A stretch of 33,611 nucleotides of DNA from Bdellovibrionales bacterium (GTDB lineage Bacteria; Bdellovibrionota; Bdellovibrionia; Bdellovibrionales; UBA1609), in assembly GCA_020850475.1 (NCBI GenBank), contig JADZEO010000085.1:1-33611 (forward strand). The letters run 5' to 3'. Position numbers and translations under genes: made by a program. Below the pieces are notes generated by a model. The model searched no databases. It was not told the DNA's origin and worked only from the letters and a program-made list of their open reading frames with translations. Shown here piece by piece: positions 6,410 through 14,656 of the stretch (position 1 is its first letter; the number at the start of each line of letters is the position of its first letter).

Positions 6410-8011
6410 ATGAAACATATCAAGTGGGTTTTCTTTATTCATGTGGTGAGTTTAACGATGGCGGGTTTTTCCTTTACGAGTTGCACGCGTCTCAAGAATT
6501 GGTGGGCCTCACGCCAAGAAATTCCGTGGCACAAGAGCGGTATGGAGTCAGCGCTACTCGAAGCCCAAAAGACGAAGCGACCGCTGTTTGTGTACTGGGG
6601 AGCGGTGTGGTGCCCCCCGTGCAATGTGCTCAAAGCCAAAGTTTTTCCTGAGCCGGAGTTTCGAGCCGCCATGGTGCCCTTTATCCCGGTGTATCTCGAT
6701 GGCGACACGGAGAGTGCCCAAGTCTGGGGCGAAAAACTCAATGCCAGTGGCTATCCAACGCTGATGATTCTCGATCCCGCCGGCAAAGAGGTGGTGCGAT
6801 TGTCGACTTCAGTTTCAGTGGCGGAAATTGCCGAAGTCATGCGCGACGCCTATCAGGTGATCCATCCAGTGCCCGAATTGCTGAGTCAGATTCAGGCTGG
6901 TTCGCTTAAGCCCGGCGCTGAGCACTGGCGTTTGTTGGGCCGCTATTCTTGGCCACAGGATGCTGCATTTGAAGACAAGCGCGGCGAATGGGGTGAAGCA
7001 CTGTGGAAACTCAAGGACCAAGTTCCGGCCGAGCTCGCCGTGGAGCGGGCCCGCTTGGGCTTGGTGGCCTTGTACTTAAAGCTTGACGACAGTTCGGGAA
7101 TACTTCCTCTCAATGTCATCGAGCGATCGGAAATTCTCAATTGGATTAATCAATTGCTGGCAAAACCAGAACTTCTTCCTGAAGTGGTCGGTGACTTAAG
7201 CACACTCGGGGGAGCTCTGGTCAAAGGTCTGTTTGATGAAGTGGACCGCGAAGCCAAGCTCAAGTTTGCGGAAAAATTTAAATCCGTCCATCAGCAAATT
7301 CGGCAAGCGCCAGGATTGGGTTGGGACTTTCGGCTCAACACGCTCAATCCGGCGGTGGATTTGGCCAGCACCGATGCGGCGTTGTTTGCCTTAACGGAGG
7401 CAGACAAAAAATCGATTCTTGAGGAATGTGAAGCGGCCTTGTCCGGTGTGGGCAGTAAAGAGCAACGAGTCGCGGTGGTCAGTGACGTTAGTTATTACTT
7501 GGGTGAGGCCGGTTATAAGGATCGGGCCAAGGAAGTCTTACAGAAGGAGTTAGCGACGGGTTACAACACCTATTACACGATGTCAGGGCTGGCCTACCTG
7601 GCCAATAAAGTCGGTGCCAAGGATGAAGCCCTCGACTGGTATGAAAAAGCTTTTCGCGCGGCGGACGGTCGAGCCACCCGCATTCAGTGGGGTGGGAAGT
7701 ACCTCGTTTACTTGATTGAGCAAAAGCCGAAGGAGCAACAGCGGATCTGGCAGGAACTCAAGGGCTTCTTTACGGAAAACCTCAAGATGAGCGACGCTTT
7801 TCTTGGACGCAATCGCAAGGTCCTCGATAAGCTCAAAAAGGCGGTCGTGAAGTGGCAAAAGGACACGGCAATTGCTCCGGCAGATCTGCAAAAGTTTGCT
7901 ACCGAACTACAGCAGCACAACTGTTCGGCGGAGCAAGGGCAAAAACCGGAGGCCTATGTAAAGGCTTGCCAGGAATTCTTTCAAGGGTGGCAGGCCACGG
8001 CGAAGAATTGA
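6410..8011 (+). CDS. Thioredoxin-fold lipoprotein with long helical C-terminal domain
   Basis: 533 residues. Residues 1-25 form a signal ending FTSC, a probable but atypical lipobox (Cys25). Residues about 40-150 are a thioredoxin-like domain with active site WCPPC (67-71), followed by VYLDGDT, SGYPTLMIL (the cis-Pro loop) and DPAGKEV. The remaining 380 residues are alpha-helical, with TPR-like units near 390-440 (AKEVLQKELATGYNTYYTMS). A periplasmic disulfide reductase or isomerase with a protein-binding scaffold is likely; DsbD C-terminal-like and DUF255-like proteins share the fold. The partner is unknown. It follows the MepA-like gene by 50 nt and may have its own promoter. Confidence 0.8.
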   Translation: MKHIKWVFFIHVVSLTMAGFSFTSCTRLKNWWASRQEIPWHKSGMESALLEAQKTKRPLFVYWGAVWCPPCNVLKAKVFPEPEFRAAMVPFIPVYLDGDTESAQVWGEKLNASGYPTLMILDPAGKEVVRLSTSVSVAEIAEVMRDAYQVIHPVPELLSQIQAGSLKPGAEHWRLLGRYSWPQDAAFEDKRGEWGEALWKLKDQVPAELAVERARLGLVALYLKLDDSSGILPLNVIERSEILNWINQLLAKPELLPEVVGDLSTLGGALVKGLFDEVDREAKLKFAEKFKSVHQQIRQAPGLGWDFRLNTLNPAVDLASTDAALFALTEADKKSILEECEAALSGVGSKEQRVAVVSDVSYYLGEAGYKDRAKEVLQKELATGYNTYYTMSGLAYLANKVGAKDEALDWYEKAFRAADGRATRIQWGGKYLVYLIEQKPKEQQRIWQELKGFFTENLKMSDAFLGRNRKVLDKLKKAVVKWQKDTAIAPADLQKFATELQQHNCSAEQGQKPEAYVKACQEFFQGWQATAKN

Positions 8012-8046
8012 TCAATGTTTAGAGGGTTGGTCATTGCCTCGGCACC

Positions 8047-8063
8047 CGTCCCAAAATGAGACA
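8047..8063. promoter_or_regulatory. Imperfect palindrome upstream of the sigma-54 promoter (activator site candidate)
   Basis: GTCCCA-AAA-TGAGAC with flanking C and A. Its centre is about 74 nt upstream of the expected start of transcription, a normal position for a bacterial enhancer-binding protein. A perfect version, TGTCTCA-AAG-TGAGACA, lies at 23144-23160; the 17-mers agree at 14 positions. Confidence 0.4.
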
Positions 8064-8101
8064 TTTGGTCGCGGCCTAAATTGACGGGCAGCAGGCAGCC
8101 C

Positions 8102-8118
8102 CTGGCACCCCCCTTGCT
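8102..8118 (+). promoter_or_regulatory. Sigma-54 (RpoN) -24/-12 promoter
   Basis: CTGGCAC-CCCCC-TTGCT matches the consensus TGGCAC-N5-TTGCW exactly, with GG and GC separated by 10 nt. Transcription would start near 8129, 22 nt before the PilZ start codon. Confidence 0.75.
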
Positions 8119-8150
8119 CTATTTTGAGTCAGGGACAGGGTGAGGGAAAG

Positions 8151-8699
8151 ATGGAACAAAATAGCCAAAAGACTTTGGTGAGTGATGTGACTGAGCTGTC
8201 GGAGATTTTGACGGGCACACTGGAACTCGATTTAAGCTCGTATGACGAGTTGAAATCCCGGCAAGTTGCGAGTGAATTTATCAATTCGCTCAACAATAAA
8301 TCATTAAAGAACGAGGATGAGGAAGCCACCAAGAATGAAGAACCGGTGGGTGAGCGTCGCCGTCACGATCGCATTGCTTCTGCTTTGCCAGCACAAGTCT
8401 ATACGATTTTGTCGAATACCCCTTTTTCTCATGAGCCCACTCCAGGATATGTGGTGAATCTCAGCTTGACCGGATTGGCCATCGTTTCCGAAAGTGACAG
8501 TATTCAACGTGGTGATGTGGTTGAAATCGAAGTCATGGTTGCCAATGGGTCTTTTAGTTTAACTACGCTGGTGGTTAAGAAGACTCCCGTATTAACCACC
8601 GCCGTCGCCCAAGTTTACTACGGCCTTCGCATCATCAAAATGAGTCCGAACGCCCTGGGCTCGATTGAAGCTTTGCTCGGTTTCGAGAGAGCTTCCTAA
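8151..8699 (+). CDS. PilZ-domain c-di-GMP receptor protein
   Basis: 182 residues, no signal peptide. The PilZ domain spans about 67-180. Both c-di-GMP-binding motifs are present: RRRHDR (69-74, RxxxR) and NLSLTG (103-108, [D/N]xSxxG). Residues 1-66 are acidic and probably unstructured, with no recognised domain. ATG 8151 follows GAGG at about 5-6 nt; an in-frame TTG at 8124 is less likely, since it would lie upstream of the expected transcription start. The gene has its own sigma-54 promoter, so it is probably expressed on a specific signal. It is an adaptor-type PilZ, with its partner not evident from the sequence. The SleB-like gene follows 72 nt later on the same strand. Confidence 0.9.
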   Translation: MEQNSQKTLVSDVTELSEILTGTLELDLSSYDELKSRQVASEFINSLNNKSLKNEDEEATKNEEPVGERRRHDRIASALPAQVYTILSNTPFSHEPTPGYVVNLSLTGLAIVSESDSIQRGDVVEIEVMVANGSFSLTTLVVKKTPVLTTAVAQVYYGLRIIKMSPNALGSIEALLGFERAS

Positions 8700-8736
8700 A
8701 ACCACGACTAAGGACTATTCCAATCTCAAGATGATC

Positions 8737-8762
8737 CGCCGATAAGTTACCTATCGGCGAGG
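8737..8762 (+). promoter_or_regulatory. Hairpin touching the ribosome-binding site of the SleB-like gene
   Basis: Perfect 8-bp stem CGCCGATA / TATCGGCG (8737-8744, 8752-8759) with a 7-nt loop. The GAGG ribosome-binding site begins at 8759, so the hairpin abuts and partly covers it. No T-tract follows, so it is not a terminator. The 5' arm contains GCCGATAA, the sigma-28 -10 consensus, but I see no matching -35. Confidence 0.4.
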
Positions 8763-8771
8763 TCTAGCAGT

Positions 8772-10349
8772 TTGGCTATCAAGGGTCGTCATCCATTAAC
8801 CAATTCAGTCAGTCAGATTTGGGCTGTCGTGCTGTTGTTTGCCGCGGCGGTTGGAGCCGGGGGAGCAGAAACCTCACCCGATCCCCTGGGCGCTCTCATC
8901 AGTCGTTTGGAGCGACAGGAGCGGGACTTACCCACCTTTTTTTACCGCGCCTCTCAACCCATTGAGGTGTTTGATCAAGCGGTCGGGGGGCGGCGAGTGA
9001 TGAGCTTGGAAAAGGGAGATCTCTTGCCCTTTTTTGGAGAGTCTTCTGGCCGTGCCCGAGTGCGGACCGTAGGTTATGACACTCTCTATGCCGAGACCTC
9101 AGGGCGCTCACAGCGCCACAGTTCTTCGGAAGCAAATTTGATTGACGTGTATCTCGACGTGCCCTCGGGACAACCGGTGACCATCACCTCGATTCCCGGA
9201 AAGACTTGGCGGGACTGCGGTCCACAGGTTCCTGAGAATGAACGACCATGTGTCGCGTGGCCTCGGGGTGGACCCGAAACCAAATTGAAGATTCGTGACG
9301 GTAAAGTGATCGAGGAAGTCGACCCCGTGACAGGTCAAAGGCGTCCTCAGCTCTATTACTTGGTTGACGTCGAATATCCCACTGTCGAACATGGAACCAA
9401 ACAAGAGAGAGGATGGGTCAGTGCCCAGTTGGTGCGATCGGACCCCTTGCCCCGCAGTGATCTTTCACTCGGTGAGGTTCAATATACCGCTCCTCCCGAC
9501 AAAAAACCGGACTGCAAATGTGGTCCGAAGACGCCCACGGACCAAATTAAAGAACAGCTCGAAATTGCCCGTCTCCAACCAAGCGAGTTGGCGCGGCAGG
9601 CTTTGCGACATGTGGGGGCGTGTGTGTCAGGGCAAACCAATCCGGCGAGTGCGGCCAACCCGTTTCGATCGTTCTTGGGAAACCACTGGGCGGCTCGGCG
9701 CGATCAAGTGTATTTTCGTCAGGGCGAACACAATATTACGGGTCAACAGATGTTTGCAATCGATGCCATCGCCAGAACCATCTTTGGTGAAATGCGCGGC
9801 TGCTTTCGCAACGGAATTCGTTACCCGATGGCGGTGGCTCGAGTGATTTTAAATCGGGCTTATTACGTCAAAGCCAAGGGTAAGACCTTGCCCTTTGTTA
9901 AAGACACGCAAAATTATCAAAGCATGTCCGTGGAAGAAATCGTTCCCTTTGTAGCCTCGGCGTCAGCGCAGTTTTCTCCTTGGAACCGTGACGATCCCAA
10001 CTTGAGACACATTCTTTGTCCGGAGCGAATGGATGCCGAGTCGCGGAGAATTTGGGAGAAGAGTGTCGAGATCGCCACCTCAGCCATTTTGGATCGAGCT
10101 CAGTTTGGTCGCGACACCCAACAGGTCAGTCACCTCCACTTTAGTTCGGGTATGACGCCCGGGTGGGCGGCAAACTACAGTCTCGACACGCCTCGCGTGG
10201 GATCAGCGCCAATTGATTCGCGTCGGTGCCTGCGCTTGTGGGGGAGCCCCGAGTCCAGGACTTTTCGCTGGAGTACCAGTTTAGTACAGCCTTTGCCCGA
10301 AGTGGTTTCGGACCTTGATTTAGGTCTGATAGAAGGCTCGTTTCATTAA
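8772..10349 (+). CDS. SleB-like cell-wall hydrolase, secreted
   Basis: 525 residues from a TTG start, with GAGG about 9 nt upstream. Signal peptide at 15-32 (hydrophobic, ending VGAGGAE). Residues about 55-225 are beta-rich and SH3-like (PIEVFDQ, KGDLLPFF, GWVSAQLV). A Cys pair CKC is at 247-249. From about 325 the segment IDAIARTIFGEMRGC, then MAVARVILNRA, matches the SleB/Hydrolase_2 catalytic core; Glu339 is the expected catalytic acid. In that family it cuts the peptidoglycan glycan strand as a lytic transglycosylase or hydrolase. Here it is far longer than SleB (about 300 residues), and germination is not implied. It is flanked by PilZ and kinase genes on the same strand. Confidence 0.82.
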   Translation: MAIKGRHPLTNSVSQIWAVVLLFAAAVGAGGAETSPDPLGALISRLERQERDLPTFFYRASQPIEVFDQAVGGRRVMSLEKGDLLPFFGESSGRARVRTVGYDTLYAETSGRSQRHSSSEANLIDVYLDVPSGQPVTITSIPGKTWRDCGPQVPENERPCVAWPRGGPETKLKIRDGKVIEEVDPVTGQRRPQLYYLVDVEYPTVEHGTKQERGWVSAQLVRSDPLPRSDLSLGEVQYTAPPDKKPDCKCGPKTPTDQIKEQLEIARLQPSELARQALRHVGACVSGQTNPASAANPFRSFLGNHWAARRDQVYFRQGEHNITGQQMFAIDAIARTIFGEMRGCFRNGIRYPMAVARVILNRAYYVKAKGKTLPFVKDTQNYQSMSVEEIVPFVASASAQFSPWNRDDPNLRHILCPERMDAESRRIWEKSVEIATSAILDRAQFGRDTQQVSHLHFSSGMTPGWAANYSLDTPRVGSAPIDSRRCLRLWGSPESRTFRWSTSLVQPLPEVVSDLDLGLIEGSFH

Positions 10350-10394
10350 GTCAACTGCCCTGAATTCCGATAGTTACTGAGTGCTGGAGGGCGA

Positions 10395-11984
10395 TTGGCC
10401 AAAAACTACCGTCATGTAGGTAAATATATCTTACTCGAGCGACTCGGCGCTGGTGGCAGTGGTGAAGTCTATTTGAGTTACGCGCAGATGGGGCCCAAGC
10501 TTTATCAGTTTTTTGCCATCAAACTTTTGATTGCCGAACAGACGAGCAACCCCAAAGCCCTTAAGATGCTGCAGCGAGAAGCTTCCTTGGCGAACGTGCT
10601 CAAACACAACTCAATTGTTTCGCTTTATGAGTGTGGACAAGAGGACGGTTCCTTTTTTGTGGCGATGGATTATGTGAACGGTCTACCGCTGAGCCGTCTC
10701 ATGCACCATCACATGACCCGCAAACCGATTCTGAGGATCGAATATGCTCTGTATATCGCGCGGGCGGTGGCGGCGGGACTGGAGTATGCTCGCACCTGCA
10801 AAGATCCAGAGACGGGCAAAGAGCTGAGTATTGCGCATCGAGATATTTCTCCCCAAAACATCATGGTTAACTTTGAGGGGGAGGTCAAAATTATCGACTT
10901 TGGCCTCGCTCGATCATCAGGTTTAGGGGACAAGACTCAGTCAGATCAGGTCATGGGAAAACTCAAGTACATCAGCCCCGAGCACGCCGGCGGAGTGAGT
11001 GTCGATCACCGCACGGACATCTTTTCGTTGGGCGTGGTCTTATGGGAAATGCTGGCGGGTCGCCGATTTTACAGTGACATGGATGACGCCCAAGTGATTG
11101 CTTGGCTGAATGATCCGCAGTACAAGTCTTTGCGAAAAATTGTTCCCGCGGTAACTCCGGAGCTCGACGAAATCGTCAAAAAGGCCGTGGCGGGGGACAT
11201 CGAGCAGCGTTACCAGACAGCAGGGGCCCTCCATGATGCCCTCAATCGATACTTGAACAAGAACTATCCGGATTTTTCTCCGAGTGAGTTCCGCCAGGTT
11301 TTTCGCGATACTTTCATTCAAGACATGAAAGACCGCGAAAAAATGCTATCGGAGTTTCTGATTGATCTCGAAGGAAATCAAAAGAAGCACGAAAAAACCT
11401 TCGACGAATATGCCGACATGGTCGATCGGATCGGGGTCGTGGCCGAAACCGTGCAAAACCCCAAAGCCAACGATGAAAAAGCGGTCGAGAGATTCCGGGC
11501 CGCGCGAACCGCAATTACCGAGCGCAAAAAACGCGTGCGAGGAATGTGGCGGCATTACGAGCTCAAGCAGACGATTTCCTACGCCTGGAAGTTCATGGTG
11601 GCCTTCCTCGTGCTTACCTTGATCTGGTCTAAAGTGACCAATCAAACGTACAAGCAGTTTTGGCATTCCTCCTGGTCAGCTGTTCGCCGGGTCGCTGGGC
11701 TCAACCCCGAAACGAGGGATCTGGCGAGTCTAAAAGCGGAAGTCGATGGAGCCAAATACAAGTATCCAGAAAAGCCCTTTACTGTGCAAATTCGCACGCG
11801 ACCGACGGGCGCTCGTATTTATCAAAACGGCAAACTCCTCAATCTCAAAACTCCGGCCTTAGTTCGAGTTTCTGATGCTGAGAGTGCCAAAATCACCCTC
11901 GAATCCAAAGGATTTGCCGCGAAGAGCGTGCTCATTAAGCCCTTTGAAGAAGACCTTTTCTTTGATTTTCACTCGAGCAAATAG
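10395..11984 (+). CDS. Membrane Ser/Thr protein kinase with PEGA-like periplasmic domain
   Basis: 529 residues. TTG start with GGAGG 5 nt upstream. Kinase domain about 10-290: glycine loop GAGGSG (18-23), Lys43 in AIKLL, HRD (148-150) with Asn155, DFG (168-170), and SPEH in the activation segment, so all catalytic residues are present. Residues 300-390 form a charged, probably coiled linker. One membrane helix lies at 396-412 (MVAFLVLTLIW). The C-terminal 70 residues (RTRPTGARIYQNGK, then P-ALVRV) resemble a PEGA domain outside the membrane. This is the Hanks-type PknB architecture with a wall- or envelope-facing sensor. It follows the SleB-like hydrolase by 45 nt and may respond to the envelope state; its substrates are unknown. 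Confidence 0.9.
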   Translation: MAKNYRHVGKYILLERLGAGGSGEVYLSYAQMGPKLYQFFAIKLLIAEQTSNPKALKMLQREASLANVLKHNSIVSLYECGQEDGSFFVAMDYVNGLPLSRLMHHHMTRKPILRIEYALYIARAVAAGLEYARTCKDPETGKELSIAHRDISPQNIMVNFEGEVKIIDFGLARSSGLGDKTQSDQVMGKLKYISPEHAGGVSVDHRTDIFSLGVVLWEMLAGRRFYSDMDDAQVIAWLNDPQYKSLRKIVPAVTPELDEIVKKAVAGDIEQRYQTAGALHDALNRYLNKNYPDFSPSEFRQVFRDTFIQDMKDREKMLSEFLIDLEGNQKKHEKTFDEYADMVDRIGVVAETVQNPKANDEKAVERFRAARTAITERKKRVRGMWRHYELKQTISYAWKFMVAFLVLTLIWSKVTNQTYKQFWHSSWSAVRRVAGLNPETRDLASLKAEVDGAKYKYPEKPFTVQIRTRPTGARIYQNGKLLNLKTPALVRVSDAESAKITLESKGFAAKSVLIKPFEEDLFFDFHSSK

Positions 11985-12146
11985 AGAGGGGTTTTAATCT
12001 CAGCCCCAAGGCCCGCCATCTCTTTTGTGTAACATAATATATCTTATCAGAAAATTACCATGATGAGCGAAACCACTCCAAAATCCAACGCCCGGAGAAT
12101 AAAAGTTCTTAGCGTCCCTGGTCTTTGATCTTGATACCCCTCTCTT

Positions 12147-12166
12147 CTAGCGAAAACCTGCGCTAG
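12147..12166 (+). promoter_or_regulatory. 6-bp inverted repeat just before a start codon
   Basis: CTAGCG-aaaacctg-CGCTAG lies 10 nt before ATG 12176 and ends inside CTAGG, the only Shine-Dalgarno-like bases of the downstream gene. It could be a translational hairpin or an operator. Confidence 0.3.
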
Positions 12167-12175
12167 GCTTAACTT

Positions 12176-12685
12176 ATGACCAAAAAAATGCGCACCCCAA
12201 CGACCCTAAGTTTGTTTTTCCTGGGCCTGGTTCTATTTGCTCCTCAAATGACTCAGGCACGCGTCGACTTTAACTGTTTCGCGCTTCACGGTATGCCGAT
12301 GCAGGCCTTTGAGCTCGGCAATATCAATTGTCCCACTGGGAAACGCCAACGAGTGGCAACTAATGCCAACGCCGACGTCATCTGTATGTATCAGGCAATT
12401 TGCCAACCCTTGGCGCCCGGAGAACGGCCCACTTCGCTCACCAGTGATCAAATCGCGCAACTTCAAACCAACTATCCGGCCATGGCGAGTTCAAACTTTA
12501 AACTCTCGGTCATTTCTTGCGCCGGCAAGGGTCAGGTGGCAAATGGCAATCTCACCTTTGTCAATTGCCCACCGCCAAATGTCTGCCAGCGAGACGTGAT
12601 GTACAACATCAGCTTTGCTCCAAATCTCTATCCCGGACAAAATACCGTAAGTCCTCAACCCCATATCGACAAGGCAACCCAATGA
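12176..12685 (+). CDS. Small secreted Cys-containing protein of unknown function
   Basis: 169 residues. Signal peptide at 1-28 (LSLFFLGLVLFAPQMTQA). The mature part has about seven cysteines, in spacings such as CMYQAIC and CPPPNVC, which suggest disulfides in the periplasm or outside the cell. I do not recognise the family. The upstream 190-bp spacer holds no gene I can support. The stop overlaps the next start as ATGA, which indicates translational coupling with the 85-residue protein. Confidence 0.65.
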   Translation: MTKKMRTPTTLSLFFLGLVLFAPQMTQARVDFNCFALHGMPMQAFELGNINCPTGKRQRVATNANADVICMYQAICQPLAPGERPTSLTSDQIAQLQTNYPAMASSNFKLSVISCAGKGQVANGNLTFVNCPPPNVCQRDVMYNISFAPNLYPGQNTVSPQPHIDKATQ

Positions 12686-12939
12686 ATCGAATTCTACTTA
12701 TTTGTTTGATCCTGCTGACACCGGTCTTTGGCTGGGCGGGCGGCTATTTCACTCTTGAAGGTCTAATTAAAACGACGGGTTCGGAGACCCTCACTCTCAG
12801 TGACGATTCCAAAATCTACGTTCTTGATTTGGCTAAGTTAGGACCCGAGCAGGCGAAAAAAGCCACCTCGGCCAAAGTGGGAACGAGCGTTCAGCTGCAA
12901 GTCCCCTTCGACGCAATTCAATCAGTCACAAAAAAATAG
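12682..12939 (+). CDS. Small secreted protein of unknown function
   Basis: 85 residues. Signal peptide at 1-20 (RILLICLILLTPVFGWAGG). The rest is beta-rich (GYFTLEGLIKTTGSETLTL, SKIYVLDLA, VQLQVPFDAIQSV), a possible small OB- or SH3-like fold. ATG 12682 overlaps the preceding stop (ATGA). A longer reading frame starting at 12517 exists, but it would overlap the upstream gene by 168 nt and lose the signal peptide, so I reject that start. Probably a two-gene operon with the Cys-containing protein. Confidence 0.6.
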   Translation: MNRILLICLILLTPVFGWAGGYFTLEGLIKTTGSETLTLSDDSKIYVLDLAKLGPEQAKKATSAKVGTSVQLQVPFDAIQSVTKK

Positions 12940-12951
12940 CTGTTTCTTATA

Positions 12952-12980
12952 GCCAGCGACGATGAACACTCGTGACTGGC
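12952..12980. terminator. Hairpin between convergent genes
   Basis: GCCAG and ACGA pair with TCGT and CTGGC around a small internal loop. No T-tract follows directly on either strand, so termination efficiency is unclear. It may serve both the plus gene ending at 12939 and the minus gene ending at 12989. Confidence 0.35.
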
Positions 12981-12988
12981 CTCACCAC

Positions 12989-14527
12989 TTAGACTTGAGT
13001 TGCTTCAAAGACACTCGGCGCCCGAGCTGACTTCTTCTTTTTGATGAACAAGGCCACGGCCGCTAGGAGTCCCAAAGCCACATAGATCATCATCGAACTA
13101 TCACCACCGGCATGTTTATCCGCGGCCAAGCCAGGCACTGTTGGGGTGCCTTCCACTGAAGGCGGCACAGCCCCGGCTACATCTCCGCCCGGTAAGGGAG
13201 GAGGAGGCGGAGGAGGTGCTTGGTTGGCCGAAGCCATGTCCTGCAGTCCTGACTCAAAATCAGAGCCACCGGGGACTGGAGGTGGCGGAGGCAGAGTTCC
13301 CGCCCCACCCGCTGCGCCAAAATCCTTGGCTGCCGCTGCGGCCGTCGCATCCAACTCAGGAGTCGGCGCGGAATTGTCGGCCATCTTGGTGTTCAATGAG
13401 CCCAGATCATCTTTCCAATAACGAAGAGACAAACCTTCGCTGACTTCATCCTTAGACTCGACAGAAGCGTTGGTCGCCCACACTTCCTTCCAGGCATCAG
13501 GAAAACCGAGCAAAGACTCAGAGAACGAGCGAATGTTGTCACCCACTTTGGTCACGTACTCTTGAGCGACTTGCCCCACATCTTCATAAGCCACTTTCAT
13601 AGTCGAGGAGTCTGTTGGGCGACTGGGAGAATTGTAATAGAGCTTGTCACCCGTCTTGGCCCCACGAGCGAGGTGTGGGTTGTCCTCTAAGAGTTGAGCC
13701 GAACGATCCTCACCGAAGATCTTTTGGCTCACGCTTGCCAGATCCGTGTCTGTCCTAAATATATAGACTGTGTTCAGCAGGCGACCATTTTTTTCAAAAG
13801 GCACGTCTTTAATCTTTTTAACTGGAACCCAACCTTGTGCCGGGGCCTCGCCGCCGCCGTCAGCCGCGGCGACTTCACCTGATGCACCTGGTTCTTCCAC
13901 CTGCGCATCGGGGTAATCACCACCTTCAGCACCCGCCTCAGCGGTTTCACCGCCAGCTTTTGCCGGGGGCTCATTCATCGCCTCTTCCGAGGACCCATCG
14001 AGAGCCTCCAAAGTTGGCTCGCCACCTTCTTGAGCAACTTCGCGATCGGCACCTTCTTCACCCGCCGCTTCGTCGCCGCCCTCTTCGTCGAAATCTTCGA
14101 AGCCTTCTTCATCACCTTCGGCGACTTCCTCGCCGCCTTCGCCGCCTTCTTCTTGGAAGTCTTCGTCTTGGAAGTCTTCATCGGCAAATTCTTCTTCACC
14201 TTCGGCTTTTTCACCGCCTTCTTCTTCACCTTCGGCAACTTCGTCGCCACCCTCTTCTTCTCCCTCAGCGGCCGCTGCTTCATCACCTTTTTCCTCATCT
14301 TCGTATTCAGAGGCAAATTCCTCGTCGGCGCCCTCTTCGCCACCTTCGCTCAGACTCTCTTCGTCGCCACCTTCTTCCTCAGACATGTCTGAAGTGGCTT
14401 CATCGATTTCCGAAACAATGTTGGAATCTTCGTCGGTTCCTTCACCGCTCGTCGAGCCGCAAGACCACAGCCCCACGCTAAGGAGAACAACCAGCAAAGT
14501 GCGAATGACAGATAAATATGTTCCCAT
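12989..14527 (-). CDS. Acidic double-LysM lipoprotein with C-terminal membrane helix (FimV-like layout)
   Basis: 512 residues. Signal with GLWSC (Cys23), a probable lipobox. Residues about 30-230 are almost all Glu, Asp, Gly and Ala with repeating EEGGDE units. Two LysM-like domains follow: about 253-297 (VYIFRTDTDLASVSQKIFG, N-PHL, GDKLYY) and about 324-370 (YVTKVGDNIRSFSESLLG, N-ASV, GLSLRYW). Proline runs occur near 414-447. A membrane helix lies at 479-495, with KKKK after it. LysM binds peptidoglycan; the acidic arm may act as an extended spacer. P. aeruginosa FimV also combines LysM, membrane and acidic parts, in another order. ATG 14527 is preferred: AGGAAGG lies 6-7 nt upstream, against none for ATG 14533. 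A lipid anchor and a terminal helix in one protein are unusual. Confidence 0.75.
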   Translation of the reverse strand: MGTYLSVIRTLLVVLLSVGLWSCGSTSGEGTDEDSNIVSEIDEATSDMSEEEGGDEESLSEGGEEGADEEFASEYEDEEKGDEAAAAEGEEEGGDEVAEGEEEGGEKAEGEEEFADEDFQDEDFQEEGGEGGEEVAEGDEEGFEDFDEEGGDEAAGEEGADREVAQEGGEPTLEALDGSSEEAMNEPPAKAGGETAEAGAEGGDYPDAQVEEPGASGEVAAADGGGEAPAQGWVPVKKIKDVPFEKNGRLLNTVYIFRTDTDLASVSQKIFGEDRSAQLLEDNPHLARGAKTGDKLYYNSPSRPTDSSTMKVAYEDVGQVAQEYVTKVGDNIRSFSESLLGFPDAWKEVWATNASVESKDEVSEGLSLRYWKDDLGSLNTKMADNSAPTPELDATAAAAAKDFGAAGGAGTLPPPPPVPGGSDFESGLQDMASANQAPPPPPPPLPGGDVAGAVPPSVEGTPTVPGLAADKHAGGDSSMMIYVALGLLAAVALFIKKKKSARAPSVFEATQV

Positions 14528-14548
14528 AAGCATCCCTTCCTACTGGAT

Positions 14549-14577
14549 ATTATCGTATGTGTGGAGCAAATTCTTAA
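14549..14577 (-). promoter_or_regulatory. Sigma-70-type promoter of the LysM lipoprotein gene
   Basis: On the minus strand: TTAAGA (14577-14572), 17-nt spacer, GATAAT (14554-14549). Transcription would start near 14542, about 15 nt before ATG 14527. Confidence 0.5.
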
Positions 14578-14656
14578 CAGGACCGAGCCCCGTCAACAGT
14601 CGAGAATTGCAGCGGAACTAGGCCTTAGAAGGGATCCCCGCAGAACTTTTCGCCGC

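Noticed and set aside
8737-8744. GCCGATAA as a sigma-28 promoter for the SleB-like gene
   Set aside because: No TAAA-type -35 at 11-12 nt upstream; the sequence is better explained as a hairpin arm.
12060-12128. 22-codon frame before the small secreted protein
   Set aside because: No ribosome-binding site and no other support.
12517-12681. Upstream extension of the 85-residue secreted protein
   Set aside because: It would overlap the preceding gene almost wholly and mask the signal peptide that starts at 12682.
13837-14481. Arg/Leu-rich and Phe-rich frames opposite the acidic lipoprotein
   Set aside because: They mirror the GAA/GAG/GGC repeats of the acidic arm in other frames.
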